From positions 1 through 64,000 of the forward strand of contig CBDCFL010000016.1 in NCBI GenBank assembly GCA_965216135.1: a stretch of 64,000 bases of DNA, given 5' to 3'. The number at the start of each line of letters is the position of its first letter. Positions within the stretch are counted from its first letter, which is position 1. Position numbers and translations under genes: made by a program. The notes below the pieces were generated by a model, which was given only the letters and a program-made list of their open reading frames with translations, was not told where the DNA came from and made no database searches. Shown piece by piece: positions 49,088 to 58,669 of the stretch. Origin of the DNA: CBDCFL01 sp965216135. Lineage in GTDB: Bacteria > Pseudomonadota > Alphaproteobacteria > Rhodobacterales > Rhodobacteraceae.

Positions 49088-51367
49088 TTAACCGTAGGTC
49101 GCCACTTCCATCCCCGCCAGCGCGGCGACGTTGATCAGCCCGCGCACGGTGATGGCCGGCGTGACGATATGGGCGCGGTTGGCCATGCCCATCAGGATCG
49201 GGCCAACCTCAAGCCCGCCGGCCACCGATTTCAGCAGGTTGCGGGTCGCCCCGGCGGCATCCGAATTGGCATAGATCAATACATTGGCGGGTTCCGTCAT
49301 CCGGCTGGAGGGGAACAGCCGCAGCCGTATGTCGGGGTTGAGAGCGGCATCGGTCTGCATTTCGCCCTCATAGGTGAAATCACGCGGCTCTGCGTCCAGG
49401 ATCGCCATTGCTGCGCGCATGACCCGCCCCGAACGGCTGTCAAGGTTGCCGAACTGCGAGCCCGAACAGATGGCGATCTGCGGCTCGATGCTGAACCGGC
49501 GGACGTGACGCGCCGCAGCGATCACGCATTCGGCCACCTGCTCGGGCGAGGGTTCGGCATTGATATGGGTATCAGCGATAAACAGCGGCCCCTGATCCAG
49601 CAGGATCAGCGACATCGCGCCAAGCGGTTGTTTGCCGTCGCGGGCCAGAACCTGGCGCACGTAATTCAGATGCCGCAGAAACTGGCCAATGGTGCCGCAG
49701 ATCATGCTGTCGGCCTCGCCGCGATGGACCATGACCGCGCCGATGGCGGTGTTGTTGGTGCGCAAAATGGTGCGCGCGGTGTCGGTGGTGACGCCTTCGC
49801 GTTCCAACAGCCGGTGATAGGTGGTCCAGTAATCGTGATAGCGCTCGTCGCTTTGCGGATTGACCAGTTCAAAATCCTTGCCGGGCCGGATGGCCAGACC
49901 GAAGCGCTCAACCCGGGCCTCGACCACGCCAGGACGCCCGATCAGAACCGGGGTATCGACGCTGTCCTCGATCAGCGCCTGGGTTGCGCGCAACACGCGC
50001 TCTTCCTCGCCCTCGGGAAAGACGATGCGCCGCGACGATGCACGCGCGGCCGCAAAAACCGGGCGCATCACCAGCCGGGTGCGGAAGATCTGCGCCTCAA
50101 GCGCCGCCTTGTAGGCCTCAAGATCGACGGGCCGCGTGGCAACGCCGCTGTCCATCGCAGCCTTGGCCACCGCATGGGCGATCACCGGCAAAAGGCGCGG
50201 ATCGAACGGTTTGGGGATCAGGTAATCGGGGCCAAAAGCGAGTTTCTCGCCCTGATAGGCCGCGCCGACCTCGGCGCTTGTGGTGGCGCGCGCGATCGAG
50301 GCGATGGCCTCAACGCAAGCCAGTTTCATCGCTTCGTTGATCTCGGTGGCACCGACATCCAGCGCGCCGCGAAATATGAACGGAAAGCACAGGACGTTGT
50401 TGACCTGATTGGGGTAATCGGACCGGCCGGTGGCGATCAACGCGTTCGGCGCGACTTTACGCGCCTCTTCGGGCATGATCTCGGGGGTTGGATTTGCCAG
50501 CGCGAAAATGATCGGGTCGGTGGCCATCTTGGCGACCATGTCTTGGGTCAGCAATCCCGGCCCCGAGACGCCCAGGAACAGATCGGCACCTTCCATTGCC
50601 TGGTCAATCGTGCGCAGAGGCGTGTCCTGGGCAAACTCGGCCTTTTCGGGCGACAGATCGTTGCGCTTGGAATGCACCACGCCTTTGCTATCGATCATCA
50701 GGATGTTTTCATGGGCGACCCCCATCGACATCAGCATTTTCAGGCAGGCGATGCCGGCAGCCCCGGCACCAAGGGCCACAACCTTGATCTTGGCGACATC
50801 CTTTTTGGCAACGATCAGCGCATTATGGGCCGCAGCGGCGGCCACGATCGCAGTGCCGTGCTGATCGTCGTGAAAGACCGGGATGTTCATGCGTTCCTTG
50901 CAGAGCCGTTCGACGATGAAACATTCCGGCGCCTTGATGTCTTCCAGATTGACCGCGCCGAATGTCGGTTCCAAACGCGCGACCAGATCGGCGAGCTTTT
51001 CCGGGTCCGGCTCGTTCACCTCGATGTCAAAACAATCGATACCGGCGAATTTTTTGAGCAGCACCGCCTTGCCTTCCATCACCGGCTTAGCGGCCTGGGC
51101 GCCGATATTGCCGAGCCCCAGAACCGCGGTGCCGTTGGTGATGACCGCAACCAGATTGCGCTTGGCCGTATATCGCGCTGCATCAATTGGGTTGGCGGCG
51201 ATCTCGGTGCAGGCCTCGGCGACGCCGGGCGAATAGGCCAGCGACAGGTCGCGCCCGGTGGCCATCGGCTTGGTGGCGCGGATTTCCAGTTTTCCGGGCT
51301 GCGGAAATTCATGATAGTCAAGCGCGGCCTGGCGGGCATTGACCTTGCCGCTGTCGTCTGCGGGCAT
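49088..51367 (-). CDS. maeB: NADP-dependent malic enzyme, MaeB type
   Basis: 759 residues, a three-domain enzyme: malic N-terminal domain (LAYSPGVAEACTEIAANPID), NAD(P) domain (GLGNIGAQAAKPVMEGKAVL, GAGAAGIACLKMLMSMG, FLGVSGPGLLTQDMVA) and a C-terminal phosphotransacetylase-like domain (from about residue 440: RIVFPEGEEERVLRATQALI, GTIGQFLRHL) that is regulatory rather than catalytic. It oxidatively decarboxylates malate to pyruvate with NADPH (EC 1.1.1.40). In this cell type it supplies pyruvate, also the Tpa co-substrate, during growth on C2 compounds; the link is inferred. Confidence 0.94.
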   Translation of the reverse strand: MPADDSGKVNARQAALDYHEFPQPGKLEIRATKPMATGRDLSLAYSPGVAEACTEIAANPIDAARYTAKRNLVAVITNGTAVLGLGNIGAQAAKPVMEGKAVLLKKFAGIDCFDIEVNEPDPEKLADLVARLEPTFGAVNLEDIKAPECFIVERLCKERMNIPVFHDDQHGTAIVAAAAAHNALIVAKKDVAKIKVVALGAGAAGIACLKMLMSMGVAHENILMIDSKGVVHSKRNDLSPEKAEFAQDTPLRTIDQAMEGADLFLGVSGPGLLTQDMVAKMATDPIIFALANPTPEIMPEEARKVAPNALIATGRSDYPNQVNNVLCFPFIFRGALDVGATEINEAMKLACVEAIASIARATTSAEVGAAYQGEKLAFGPDYLIPKPFDPRLLPVIAHAVAKAAMDSGVATRPVDLEAYKAALEAQIFRTRLVMRPVFAAARASSRRIVFPEGEEERVLRATQALIEDSVDTPVLIGRPGVVEARVERFGLAIRPGKDFELVNPQSDERYHDYWTTYHRLLEREGVTTDTARTILRTNNTAIGAVMVHRGEADSMICGTIGQFLRHLNYVRQVLARDGKQPLGAMSLILLDQGPLFIADTHINAEPSPEQVAECVIAAARHVRRFSIEPQIAICSGSQFGNLDSRSGRVMRAAMAILDAEPRDFTYEGEMQTDAALNPDIRLRLFPSSRMTEPANVLIYANSDAAGATRNLLKSVAGGLEVGPILMGMANRAHIVTPAITVRGLINVAALAGMEVATYG

Positions 51368-51563
51368 TGCGGCACCTACTGATTACTGTCGGTGTGGCAT
51401 TGAGCGGTCCGCGTTACCGTGCATGGCTGCGGGGTTCAACCCTGCGCGCGACAATATCAAGGGGCGACATGCAATCCAATCCTGCGCCGGATCGCCCGTG
51501 TTGCAGGTTCAATCTGATGTGGTTTATTGAGCGCGAGATCCGCACCCAAGCAGGGCCGAACAC

Positions 51564-52253
51564 ATGAAGCGATCGACGGTGAATGAAATACTGCGCGATG
51601 CGCACGCCTATATCCGGTCATTTGGCTGTCAATTGCCGCCGTTTGCCTATTGGCATCCCGACGAGCTGGCAGAGCAGGTGTCAAACGGCGCGCAGATGGT
51701 CCGCGACCGCGCGCTGGGGTGGGACATTACCGACTTCGGGCTGGGCCGGTTTGATGAGATCGGGCTGGTGTTGTTTACGGAGCGAAACGGCAGTGCGGAC
51801 AATGTGCGCACCGGTCGCGGCATGCTTTACGGCGAAAAGATCATGATTTCGCGTGACCAGCAGCGCTGTCCGATGCATCGCCATATCCATAAAACCGAAG
51901 ACATCATCAACCGCGGCGGCGCGACGCTGGCGCTCGAACTTTTCAAGGCCGCCGAGGATGGTTCGGTTGACGAGGCCGCGCCTGTGCCGGTCATCTCGGA
52001 CGGGCGCAGCACACTAATCGATGCCGGGGAATTGTTGCGGCTGGCATCAGGTGAGAGTGTGACGCTGGAGCCCGATACCTGGCATGCGTTCTGGGGTGAA
52101 GGCGGCCGGGTGCTGATCGGCGAGGTCTCAAACGTCAACGACGATCGCACCGATAATATTTTCCGCGACAAGATCGGGCGGTTCGCGGCGATCGAAGAGG
52201 ACGAACCGGCGCTGCACATGCTGGTTTCGGATTACGAGGGCCAGTTGGTTTAG
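51564..52253 (+). CDS. D-lyxose isomerase family protein (cupin)
   Basis: 229 residues of the DUF1498 / D-lyxose ketol-isomerase type (EC 5.3.1.15 in characterised members). It starts MKRSTVNEILRDAHAYIRSF; PPFAYWHPDEL is typical. Metal ligands: QRCPMHRHIHKTEDIINRGG (two His and Glu) and PDTWHAFWGEGG (His). The reaction interconverts D-lyxose and D-xylulose, with D-mannose/D-fructose activity in some members. Its proximity to a mannose-activating gene (manC) could make the mannose reaction relevant, but this is a guess. It diverges from maeB. Confidence 0.85.
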   Translation: MKRSTVNEILRDAHAYIRSFGCQLPPFAYWHPDELAEQVSNGAQMVRDRALGWDITDFGLGRFDEIGLVLFTERNGSADNVRTGRGMLYGEKIMISRDQQRCPMHRHIHKTEDIINRGGATLALELFKAAEDGSVDEAAPVPVISDGRSTLIDAGELLRLASGESVTLEPDTWHAFWGEGGRVLIGEVSNVNDDRTDNIFRDKIGRFAAIEEDEPALHMLVSDYEGQLV

Positions 52254-52746
52254 GCGTTTTGCTTTTGATGTGAGCCAGTCGTCCTGGACATGGATACCGG
52301 GGCCCGGATCAGGTCCGGGAAGGCGGTTGATTGAACTCTGGAGCGATCCGCCCGCCTAAAAGGAAATTGCACTTATTCTGATTCACCCGGCGTCCCGGAC
52401 TTGGATACAGGGACCTCTACGCCGCGCCCGATAGAGGGCGGTGCCCGGCCGCGGGCGGGCGCTGCTGACATTGGAGGTCTGCACTTTATCGTGCCACCAC
52501 GTTTTCCGTTTGTTCGGGTGTGCAGCGGCAAAGAAGCGCCCGACCACCGGGGCGGTCGGGCGCTGCCCGGCGGCACTGCGTGCCTTGTTCCGGGCAAGGG
52601 TGCAGACCGGTCGGCCGATATCAGCGCGCTTTGCGCCAAACCCGCGCCTGAAGCGTTTCAGGACATTTGGCGGCAATTTCTGGTCAGGCTCTGGTCCTGA
52701 CAAGTGCTTTGGGTTAATCAACGCTGCAAAACTATGAGGCGGCATA
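52254..52746. other. Repeat-filled intergenic region
   Basis: 493 bp without a supportable gene. It holds CCCGGATCAGGTCCGGGA (about 52300), CGTCCCGGACTTGGATACAG (52391) as a second related fragment, then copy f of the dispersed GC-rich repeat (52436-52595). Confidence 0.6.
52436..52595 (+). repeat. Dispersed GC-rich repeat, full copy f
   Basis: 160 bp: 5' module GGGCGGTGCCCGGCCGCGGG, core with GTCTGCACTTTATCG and TTCGGGTGTGCAG, the stem GCGCCCGACCACC / GGGGCGGTCGGGCGC, and the end module CCCGGCGGCACTGCGTGCC then TTGTTCCGGGC. Confidence 0.78.
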
Positions 52747-53880
52747 TTGCAGGGCGAGCAAAGCGTAAGCGTTGACAATGCAGGTCGGCTGCAGAGCCTG
52801 GATCTGGCGGTTATCGTGCCGACATTTAATGAAGGCGCGAACGTCCAGATTATGGTGGATAAACTGTTGGCCGCGCTGGATGGTTTTCGTTTCGAGATCA
52901 TATTTGTCGATGACAACAGCCCGGACGATACCGCCGGTCTGGTGCGCGCAATCGGTGTGGCCGACACGCGCATCCGCTGCGTTCAGCGGGTGGGGCGGCG
53001 CGGTTTGTCGTCGGCAGTGATCGAAGGCATGATGGCGACCGCCGCGCCGGTTGTCGCGGTGATTGATGGCGACGGGCAGCACGATGAAACCCGCCTGCTC
53101 CCGATGCTGGAAAGACTGCGCGCTGATGGCGTCGATATGGTTGTCGGCAGCCGCTACGTTGAGGGCGGCGGTTTCGGCGACTGGTCGGCGCGGCGGCTGC
53201 GCATGTCGCAATTCGCGACCAGATTGGCAAAGCGGCTGACCGGGGTGACGCTGAGCGATCCGATGAGCGGGTTTTTCATGATCAACTGCGATGCTCTGCG
53301 CGAAAAAGTCGCCGATCTGACTGGCGTGGGTTACAAGATTTTGCTCGACATATTGTCCGCCCCCGGCACCCAGCTGAGCGTGGCCGAGATACCTTATACA
53401 TTCCGCAACCGCGAGGTCGGCGAAAGCAAGCTCGACAACAAGGTTCTGCTTGAGTTTATCGAGCTGCTGATTGCGCGAAGTGCGGGGCGATATGTGCCGA
53501 CTAAGTTTGTGATGTTTGGCATGGTCGGTGCCCTGGGCGTCTTTGTGCATATGTTCGTGCTTTATATGCTGTTTCAGAGCGGGCAGGGGCCGGTCAGCTT
53601 TGCGGTCGCTCAGGGAATTGCGACCGCTGTGGCGCTGACGGCCAATTTCTTTGTGAACAACTTTTTCACCTATTTCGATCGCCAGCTGCGCGGCTGGCAG
53701 CTTTTGCCGGGCTGGATCAGCTTTGCCGCGGCATCCTCGGTCGGGGCGATCGCGAACCTGGGCGTGGCGGTGTATCTGTTTGAAACCTGGAATGCGGTCT
53801 GGTTCCTGTCCGGTATCGCCGGGATCATCGTGGGCGCGGCGTGGAATTATGCGGTTACGGCCTTGTACACATGGAAATAA
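52747..53880 (+). CDS. Family 2 glycosyltransferase fused to a GtrA-like membrane domain
   Basis: 377 residues. The first 240 form a polyprenol-phosphate mannose-synthase-like GT2 domain: LAVIVPTFNEGANVQIMVDK, IIFVDDNSPDDTAGLV (DDN), VAVIDGDGQHDETRLLPMLE (DxD-type metal site), VGSRYVEGGGFGDW and SDPMSGFFMI. The last 130 residues contain four membrane helices of the GtrA/DPMS family. Such fusions make and may flip polyprenyl-phosphate sugars. A TTG start at 52747 is assumed; no in-frame ATG fits. It is followed 24 bp later by manC, so the sugar is probably mannose. Confidence 0.88.
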   Translation: MQGEQSVSVDNAGRLQSLDLAVIVPTFNEGANVQIMVDKLLAALDGFRFEIIFVDDNSPDDTAGLVRAIGVADTRIRCVQRVGRRGLSSAVIEGMMATAAPVVAVIDGDGQHDETRLLPMLERLRADGVDMVVGSRYVEGGGFGDWSARRLRMSQFATRLAKRLTGVTLSDPMSGFFMINCDALREKVADLTGVGYKILLDILSAPGTQLSVAEIPYTFRNREVGESKLDNKVLLEFIELLIARSAGRYVPTKFVMFGMVGALGVFVHMFVLYMLFQSGQGPVSFAVAQGIATAVALTANFFVNNFFTYFDRQLRGWQLLPGWISFAAASSVGAIANLGVAVYLFETWNAVWFLSGIAGIIVGAAWNYAVTALYTWK

Positions 53881-53904
53881 CAGCGTGGCAGGCGAGATGC
53901 AGCG

Positions 53905-55323
53905 ATGAGTGAGATCACCCCGGTCGTCCTGTGCGGTGGTTCAGGCACCCGGCTTTGGCCGTCGTCGCGCAAGGCGTTCCCCAAGCAGTTTTCGCGTCTG
54001 ATCGGCGACGAGAGCCTTTTTCAGCAAACGCTCGGTCGCTTTGCGGGGCCGGATTTTGGCGCGCCCTTGATCATGACGGCCAATGATTTTCGGTTTCTGG
54101 CGCGCGAACAGGCGGCGGCGGTCGGTCTGATGGATGTCCAGGTTGTCCTGGAGCCGGTCGCGCGGGATACCGCGCCAGCGGTCCTGATTGCGGCGCTCCT
54201 GCGGCGTGAAACGCCGGATGCGCTGTTGCTGATCGCGCCATCGGATCACTTGATTACCGACGTGGATGCGTTTTTGGCGGCAGTTGCGACCGGCGCCGGT
54301 GCGGCGGCTGCCGGCCGGCTGGTGACCTTCGGGACCAAACCGAACCGGCCCGAGACCGGTTTTGGCTATCTGGAACTGGCCGGACCACACAAGGCCGGGC
54401 AGGCAGTTGATCTGGCGCGGTTTGTGGAAAAACCGGACGCCAGGCGGGCAGCGAGAATGGCCTCTGACGGCCGCCATTTATGGAATGCAGGCATATTTCT
54501 GTTCCGGGTCGGCGATATTCTGGCCGCTTTCAGCGAACATGCGGCCGAGATGATCGCGCCCTGCGAGGCAGCGGTGGCCAATGCGCACGATGATCTGGGT
54601 TTTCTTCGGCTGGGCGAGGCGGATTATGCGCAGGTCACCGCAGAAAGTATCGACTATGCGATCATGGAAAAGGCCGGCAATATTTCGGCGGTGCCGGTCG
54701 ATGCCGGATGGTCCGATCTTGGCAGTTGGTCGACGCTCTATGATGTTTCGCCGTCCGATGACGACGGCGTGGCGCGCGATGGCGCAGTGACCAGCATCGA
54801 TTGCGAGGACACGCTGTTGCGTTCTGAGGACGACAATATCCATCTGGTCGGTCTGGGTCTGAAGAATATCGTCGCGGTGGCGATGCGCGATGCGGTTTTG
54901 GTGGCAGACAAAAGCAGGGCGCAGGAGGTCAAGAATGTGGTGGCCGCGCTGCGTATAAAGAATGTCGCGCAGGCCGATGATTATCCACGGTTTTACCGCC
55001 CATGGGGGTGGTATGAAACGCTGTGCATGGCGGATCGGTTTCAGGTCAAGCGGATCATGGTCAAGCCCGGTGGTGTGTTGTCATTGCAGAGCCATGTTCA
55101 CCGGTCCGAACATTGGGTGGTGGTCAAGGGGACGGCCAAGGTGACCGTCGGCGAGGATGTGCAATTGCTGGGCGAGAACGAAAGCGTCTATATCCCGCTG
55201 GGCACGGTCCACCGGATGGAAAATCCCGGTAAGGTGGGGATGTATCTGATCGAGGTTCAGACCGGCTCTTACCTCGGCGAGGACGACATTATCCGCTATG
55301 AGGATGTTTACGACCGGTCGTAG
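53905..55323 (+). CDS. manC: Mannose-1-phosphate guanylyltransferase / mannose-6-phosphate isomerase
   Basis: 472 residues, bifunctional type II enzyme. The N-terminal nucleotidyltransferase has VVLCGGSGTRLWPSSRKAFP (signature GGxGTRLWP.SR..PKQ) and FVEKP; the C-terminal cupin-type isomerase has RPWGWYETL, LSLQSHVHRSEHWVVVKGTA (metal His) and YIPLGTVHRMENPG. It makes GDP-mannose for polysaccharide or lipid-linked sugars. It is co-transcribed with the GT2/GtrA gene. Its 3' end overlaps the convergent alkB-like gene by 16 bp. Confidence 0.93.
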   Translation: MSEITPVVLCGGSGTRLWPSSRKAFPKQFSRLIGDESLFQQTLGRFAGPDFGAPLIMTANDFRFLAREQAAAVGLMDVQVVLEPVARDTAPAVLIAALLRRETPDALLLIAPSDHLITDVDAFLAAVATGAGAAAAGRLVTFGTKPNRPETGFGYLELAGPHKAGQAVDLARFVEKPDARRAARMASDGRHLWNAGIFLFRVGDILAAFSEHAAEMIAPCEAAVANAHDDLGFLRLGEADYAQVTAESIDYAIMEKAGNISAVPVDAGWSDLGSWSTLYDVSPSDDDGVARDGAVTSIDCEDTLLRSEDDNIHLVGLGLKNIVAVAMRDAVLVADKSRAQEVKNVVAALRIKNVAQADDYPRFYRPWGWYETLCMADRFQVKRIMVKPGGVLSLQSHVHRSEHWVVVKGTAKVTVGEDVQLLGENESVYIPLGTVHRMENPGKVGMYLIEVQTGSYLGEDDIIRYEDVYDRS

Positions 55324-56381
55324 CGGCCAGGGATCTCGTCAAGGCGTGGGTCCATCACGTGGCGCCACCAGGCCGGAAACACCGCCACAAATCCCATGAC
55401 CGCCAGACTGCGCGGCAATTGCGGCGCGCCGGACGTATCGGACAATTGCTCAAAGCCCAGATGCGGGCGCAGGTGATGGGCGGCATGGGCGGGCGCGTTC
55501 AGCATCAGCCAGCGCGGCAACGTGGGTGCTGCATCCCAGGAGTGGGCCGGGCCAAAGGTTTCAGGACGACCGTCAGGCTGGATACGGCGGGTCAGGCCGT
55601 AATGCTGCACATAATCCGAAGTCAAAAGTTGCAGCGTGGCGTAGGCCGCCAAGAACAGATGCACGGCCACGCCGGCAATTCCGGCGAGCAGGAAGGAAAT
55701 CATGACCGCCACCGCCGCGCCCAGCACATATTGCGGATATGGTGTCGTGCGGCCCGGTCGCAACCGGCGCTCTGCGATCAGGCCGGACCGATAAGAGCCG
55801 ATCCAGGCCTGTGGCAGAAACCGCCAGAGGCTTTGGCCCCGGCGGGCAGAATTGGGATCGGCGGCGGTGGCAACATGGACATGGTGGACTAGCCGGTGGG
55901 CTGATGTGTGGTGGCCGAACAGGATCGTTGTGAAGACAAGCTGGCCAAGCCGGAATGCAGCCGCATTGGTGCGGTGGATAAGCTCGTGCCCTGCCGGGTT
56001 GGAGACCTGGCCAAGATAGAGGCCCGCGGCAAGGAAAAGCGCGACCGAGGCCAGCACTGAATACGAATTGGCCGCTAGCGCCCAGATGCACAGATAGAGC
56101 AGTGGAACGTGCGCCAGCCCAAGCAATACCGGAAGCCAGCCCGCGCGCCCGCTATTTGCGCCGCCGCGATCGCCTCCCAGCACACCGAAGCCCCAGCTGA
56201 AGGCCAGAACCCAGATCAACGCAGCCGCGATCCACACGTCACCGACCGTAGCCGCGAGAACCAGACAAAGCCCGGCGCCGAGGCTGGCAATAGTATGTGG
56301 AATGATGTGCAAGCGGGTGCCTCTGGCCGGAAACTGGTTGTGTCGATTTGGCTTGTGCCGCGCGATGGGCGGGGCGGTCAA
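55308..56381 (-). CDS. AlkB-like membrane di-iron hydroxylase (alkane/fatty-acid type)
   Basis: 357 residues, about six membrane segments. Histidine motifs in order: NPAGHELIHRTNAAAF (HExxH), FGHHTSAHRLVHHVHVATAA, SDYVQHYGLTRRI (the AlkB-type HYGL) and LNAPAHAAHHLRPHLGFEQL. HELIHR, the HHVHVAT cluster and QHYGL are the AlkB pattern, so alkane 1-monooxygenase or a close relative is the best call; a ring or lipid hydroxylase is possible. No rubredoxin gene is adjacent. It converges on manC with a 16-bp overlap. Confidence 0.85.
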   Translation of the reverse strand: MTAPPIARHKPNRHNQFPARGTRLHIIPHTIASLGAGLCLVLAATVGDVWIAAALIWVLAFSWGFGVLGGDRGGANSGRAGWLPVLLGLAHVPLLYLCIWALAANSYSVLASVALFLAAGLYLGQVSNPAGHELIHRTNAAAFRLGQLVFTTILFGHHTSAHRLVHHVHVATAADPNSARRGQSLWRFLPQAWIGSYRSGLIAERRLRPGRTTPYPQYVLGAAVAVMISFLLAGIAGVAVHLFLAAYATLQLLTSDYVQHYGLTRRIQPDGRPETFGPAHSWDAAPTLPRWLMLNAPAHAAHHLRPHLGFEQLSDTSGAPQLPRSLAVMGFVAVFPAWWRHVMDPRLDEIPGRYDRS

Positions 56382-56610
56382 GGCGGGTGATTGGCCGGGC
56401 TTTGCAAGTCAGATGCAGAACGACTAAGTGGACCGGCACGCGAACATCGGGGGCGGGATGTCTTTTTTCAAAAAACTGCGCGACCGGCTGTTCAAATCTT
56501 CCAGCAAGCTGGAAGAGGGCCTTGATGCAATCGTTGAGGATGGCGGTGAAACCGAAGACGCGGACACCGAGGCAGAGCTTGACACCACGATTCCTGCAGT
56601 TTCGGCTGTT

Positions 56611-56676
<66 letters not shown>

Positions 56677-56738
56677 CGACGCGTGCCCGCGTACCGGTCG
56701 CCGAGCCGGGTCCACTTGCCGCCGCCACGCCGGTGGAG

Positions 56739-56759
56739 GTCCCGGATCAAGTCCGGGAC
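56739..56759 (+). repeat. REP-like palindrome inside ftsY
   Basis: GTCCCGGA-TCAAG-TCCGGGAC, 8-bp arms, read as VPDQVRD within the acidic domain. A related copy lies between genes at about 52300, and weaker echoes follow in ftsY (VEAPDQAGD, VPDKVGD). Confidence 0.75.
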
Positions 56760-57760
56760 GTGAAAGAAACGGCCACGCCGGTCGAGGCCCCGGATCAAGC
56801 CGGCGACCCGGCAGTAGTCCACGGCGAGCCGGCCGAAGTGCCGGACAAGGTCGGGGATGCGCCTCAAAAGGCCGAAAAACCGGGACTGATCGGGCGGCTT
56901 CTGCGGCGCGGGGAGGGCGAAAAGGTCATACGCCGGGCGCTGGACGATGATATGCTGGAAAGCCTCGAAGAGCTGCTGATCAGCTCGGATATGGGTGTCG
57001 ATACCGCGCTGCGCGTGGTGGCCAATATCGCCGAGGGGCGGATGGGACGCAGGGTTTCGACGGCTGAGTTAAAGGGGCTATTGGCCGACGAGATTGCGCG
57101 GATCATGGCGCATGTCGCCAAACCGCTGCCGATCTATCCCAAAACCCCGCAGATTGTGCTGGTGGTCGGCGTCAATGGCTCGGGCAAGACCACGACCATC
57201 GGAAAACTGGCCAGCCAGTTTCGCGCCGCTGGCAAATCGGTGATGATCGCGGCGGGCGACACCTTTCGCGCTGCTGCTGTGGAACAATTGCAGATCTGGG
57301 GCGCGCGCGCTGGTGTGCCGGTCTTGACCGCGGCGCAAGGCTCTGATCCGGCAAGTCTGGCATTTGATGCCATTGAAAAAGCTCAGAAAGACGGTGTGGA
57401 TTTGTTGATGATCGACACCGCGGGGCGGTTGCAGAACCGCGCCGATCTGATGGAGGAGTTGGCCAAGATCGTCCGGGTTATCAAGCGCAAGGACGAAACC
57501 GCGCCACATAACACGTTGCTGGTGCTGGATGCGACCACGGGGCAAAACGCCCTCAACCAGGTCGATATTTTCCGCCAATTGGCCGATGTTTCCGGCTTGG
57601 TGATGACCAAGCTTGACGGTACCGCCAAGGGTGGGGTGCTGGTGGCGCTGGCCGACAAATTTGGCCTGCCGATCCATGCCATCGGGGTTGGCGAGAAGAT
57701 CGACGATCTGGATGCGTTCGATGCGCGCGAATTCGCCCTGGCGCTGACCGGGGCCGCGGA

Positions 57761-58666
57761 GTGACCGCATGGCTTATTTCAATCGAAGGCACCGCGACCG
57801 GCCATAATCTGGCGCTGGGCCTGGCGCTGATGGCAGCCGTCTTGCACGCGCTTTTCGGGGCGCTGCAAAAAGGGTGCCACGATCCGTGGTTAAGCCGCGG
57901 CGTGATTGATTTCAGCTACGGTATTATCGCCGCACCCTTTGCGCTGTTTGTGGTGCCCTGGCCCGAGCCGCATTTGTGGGCCATTTTCGCCGTCGCCTGG
58001 GTCATCCACATCACCTACAAAATCGCCCAGGGTTGGACCTATGACCGGGGCGCCTACACGGTTGTTTATCCGGTAGTGCGCGGCACAGGGCCGTTTTTTG
58101 CGGTCATCGGGGCCTATCTGATTTTCGGCGAGGTCTTTGGCGCGCTCCAATGGCTGGGGGTTTTCGTGCTGGTGGCCGGAATATTTGGCTTTTCGCTCTA
58201 TAATTTGCGTAACGTGCAGGTGGACCGCGCGACCATGGGGCCAGCCCTGGCGGGCGCGGTATTCACCGGGGTGATCGTGGCGCTTTATACGACTTGGGAC
58301 GCTTACGGCATTCGCGCAACCGCCGACCCGTTCACCTTTCTGGCATGGTATTTCATGATCGACGGGTTGTTGGGAATGTGGGCATTTGCAGCCTTTCGCT
58401 GGTGGCGGATGGACGTGCGCCCGGCACTTGGCCCGCTCGCTGCGCGCGGGCTGACGGGGGGCATTATCGCCTATTTCAGCTTTGGGGCGATCATGCTGGC
58501 AACCCGGCTGGACAAAGTGGGCGAGGCGGCGGTTTTGCGCGAGACATCCGTGCTTTTCGCCGCTTTGATCGGCTGGCTGGTCTTGAAAGAGGGCATCGGA
58601 CCGCGCAGGTTGGCCCTGATGGCGGTGATTGCGGCAGGTGCCGTAGTGGTCGAACTGGGAGGTTGA
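57761..58666 (+). CDS. EamA/DMT-family transporter
   Basis: 301 residues with ten hydrophobic segments in two EamA-like halves (GLALMAAVLHALFGALQKGC and GPALAGAVFTGVIVALYTTW). Drug/metabolite exporters of this kind have varied substrates and this one is not assignable. A GTG start at 57761 overlaps the ftsY stop by 4 bp (GTGA), implying translational coupling; it gives MTAWLISIEG. The septation gene follows 3 bp after its stop. Confidence 0.85.
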   Translation: MTAWLISIEGTATGHNLALGLALMAAVLHALFGALQKGCHDPWLSRGVIDFSYGIIAAPFALFVVPWPEPHLWAIFAVAWVIHITYKIAQGWTYDRGAYTVVYPVVRGTGPFFAVIGAYLIFGEVFGALQWLGVFVLVAGIFGFSLYNLRNVQVDRATMGPALAGAVFTGVIVALYTTWDAYGIRATADPFTFLAWYFMIDGLLGMWAFAAFRWWRMDVRPALGPLAARGLTGGIIAYFSFGAIMLATRLDKVGEAAVLRETSVLFAALIGWLVLKEGIGPRRLALMAVIAAGAVVVELGG

Positions 58667-58669
58667 GAA

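Noticed and set aside
49082..51382. 766-codon open frame on the plus strand
   Set aside because: It mirrors maeB almost end to end in the opposite strand. MaeB has clear motifs; the mirror has none.
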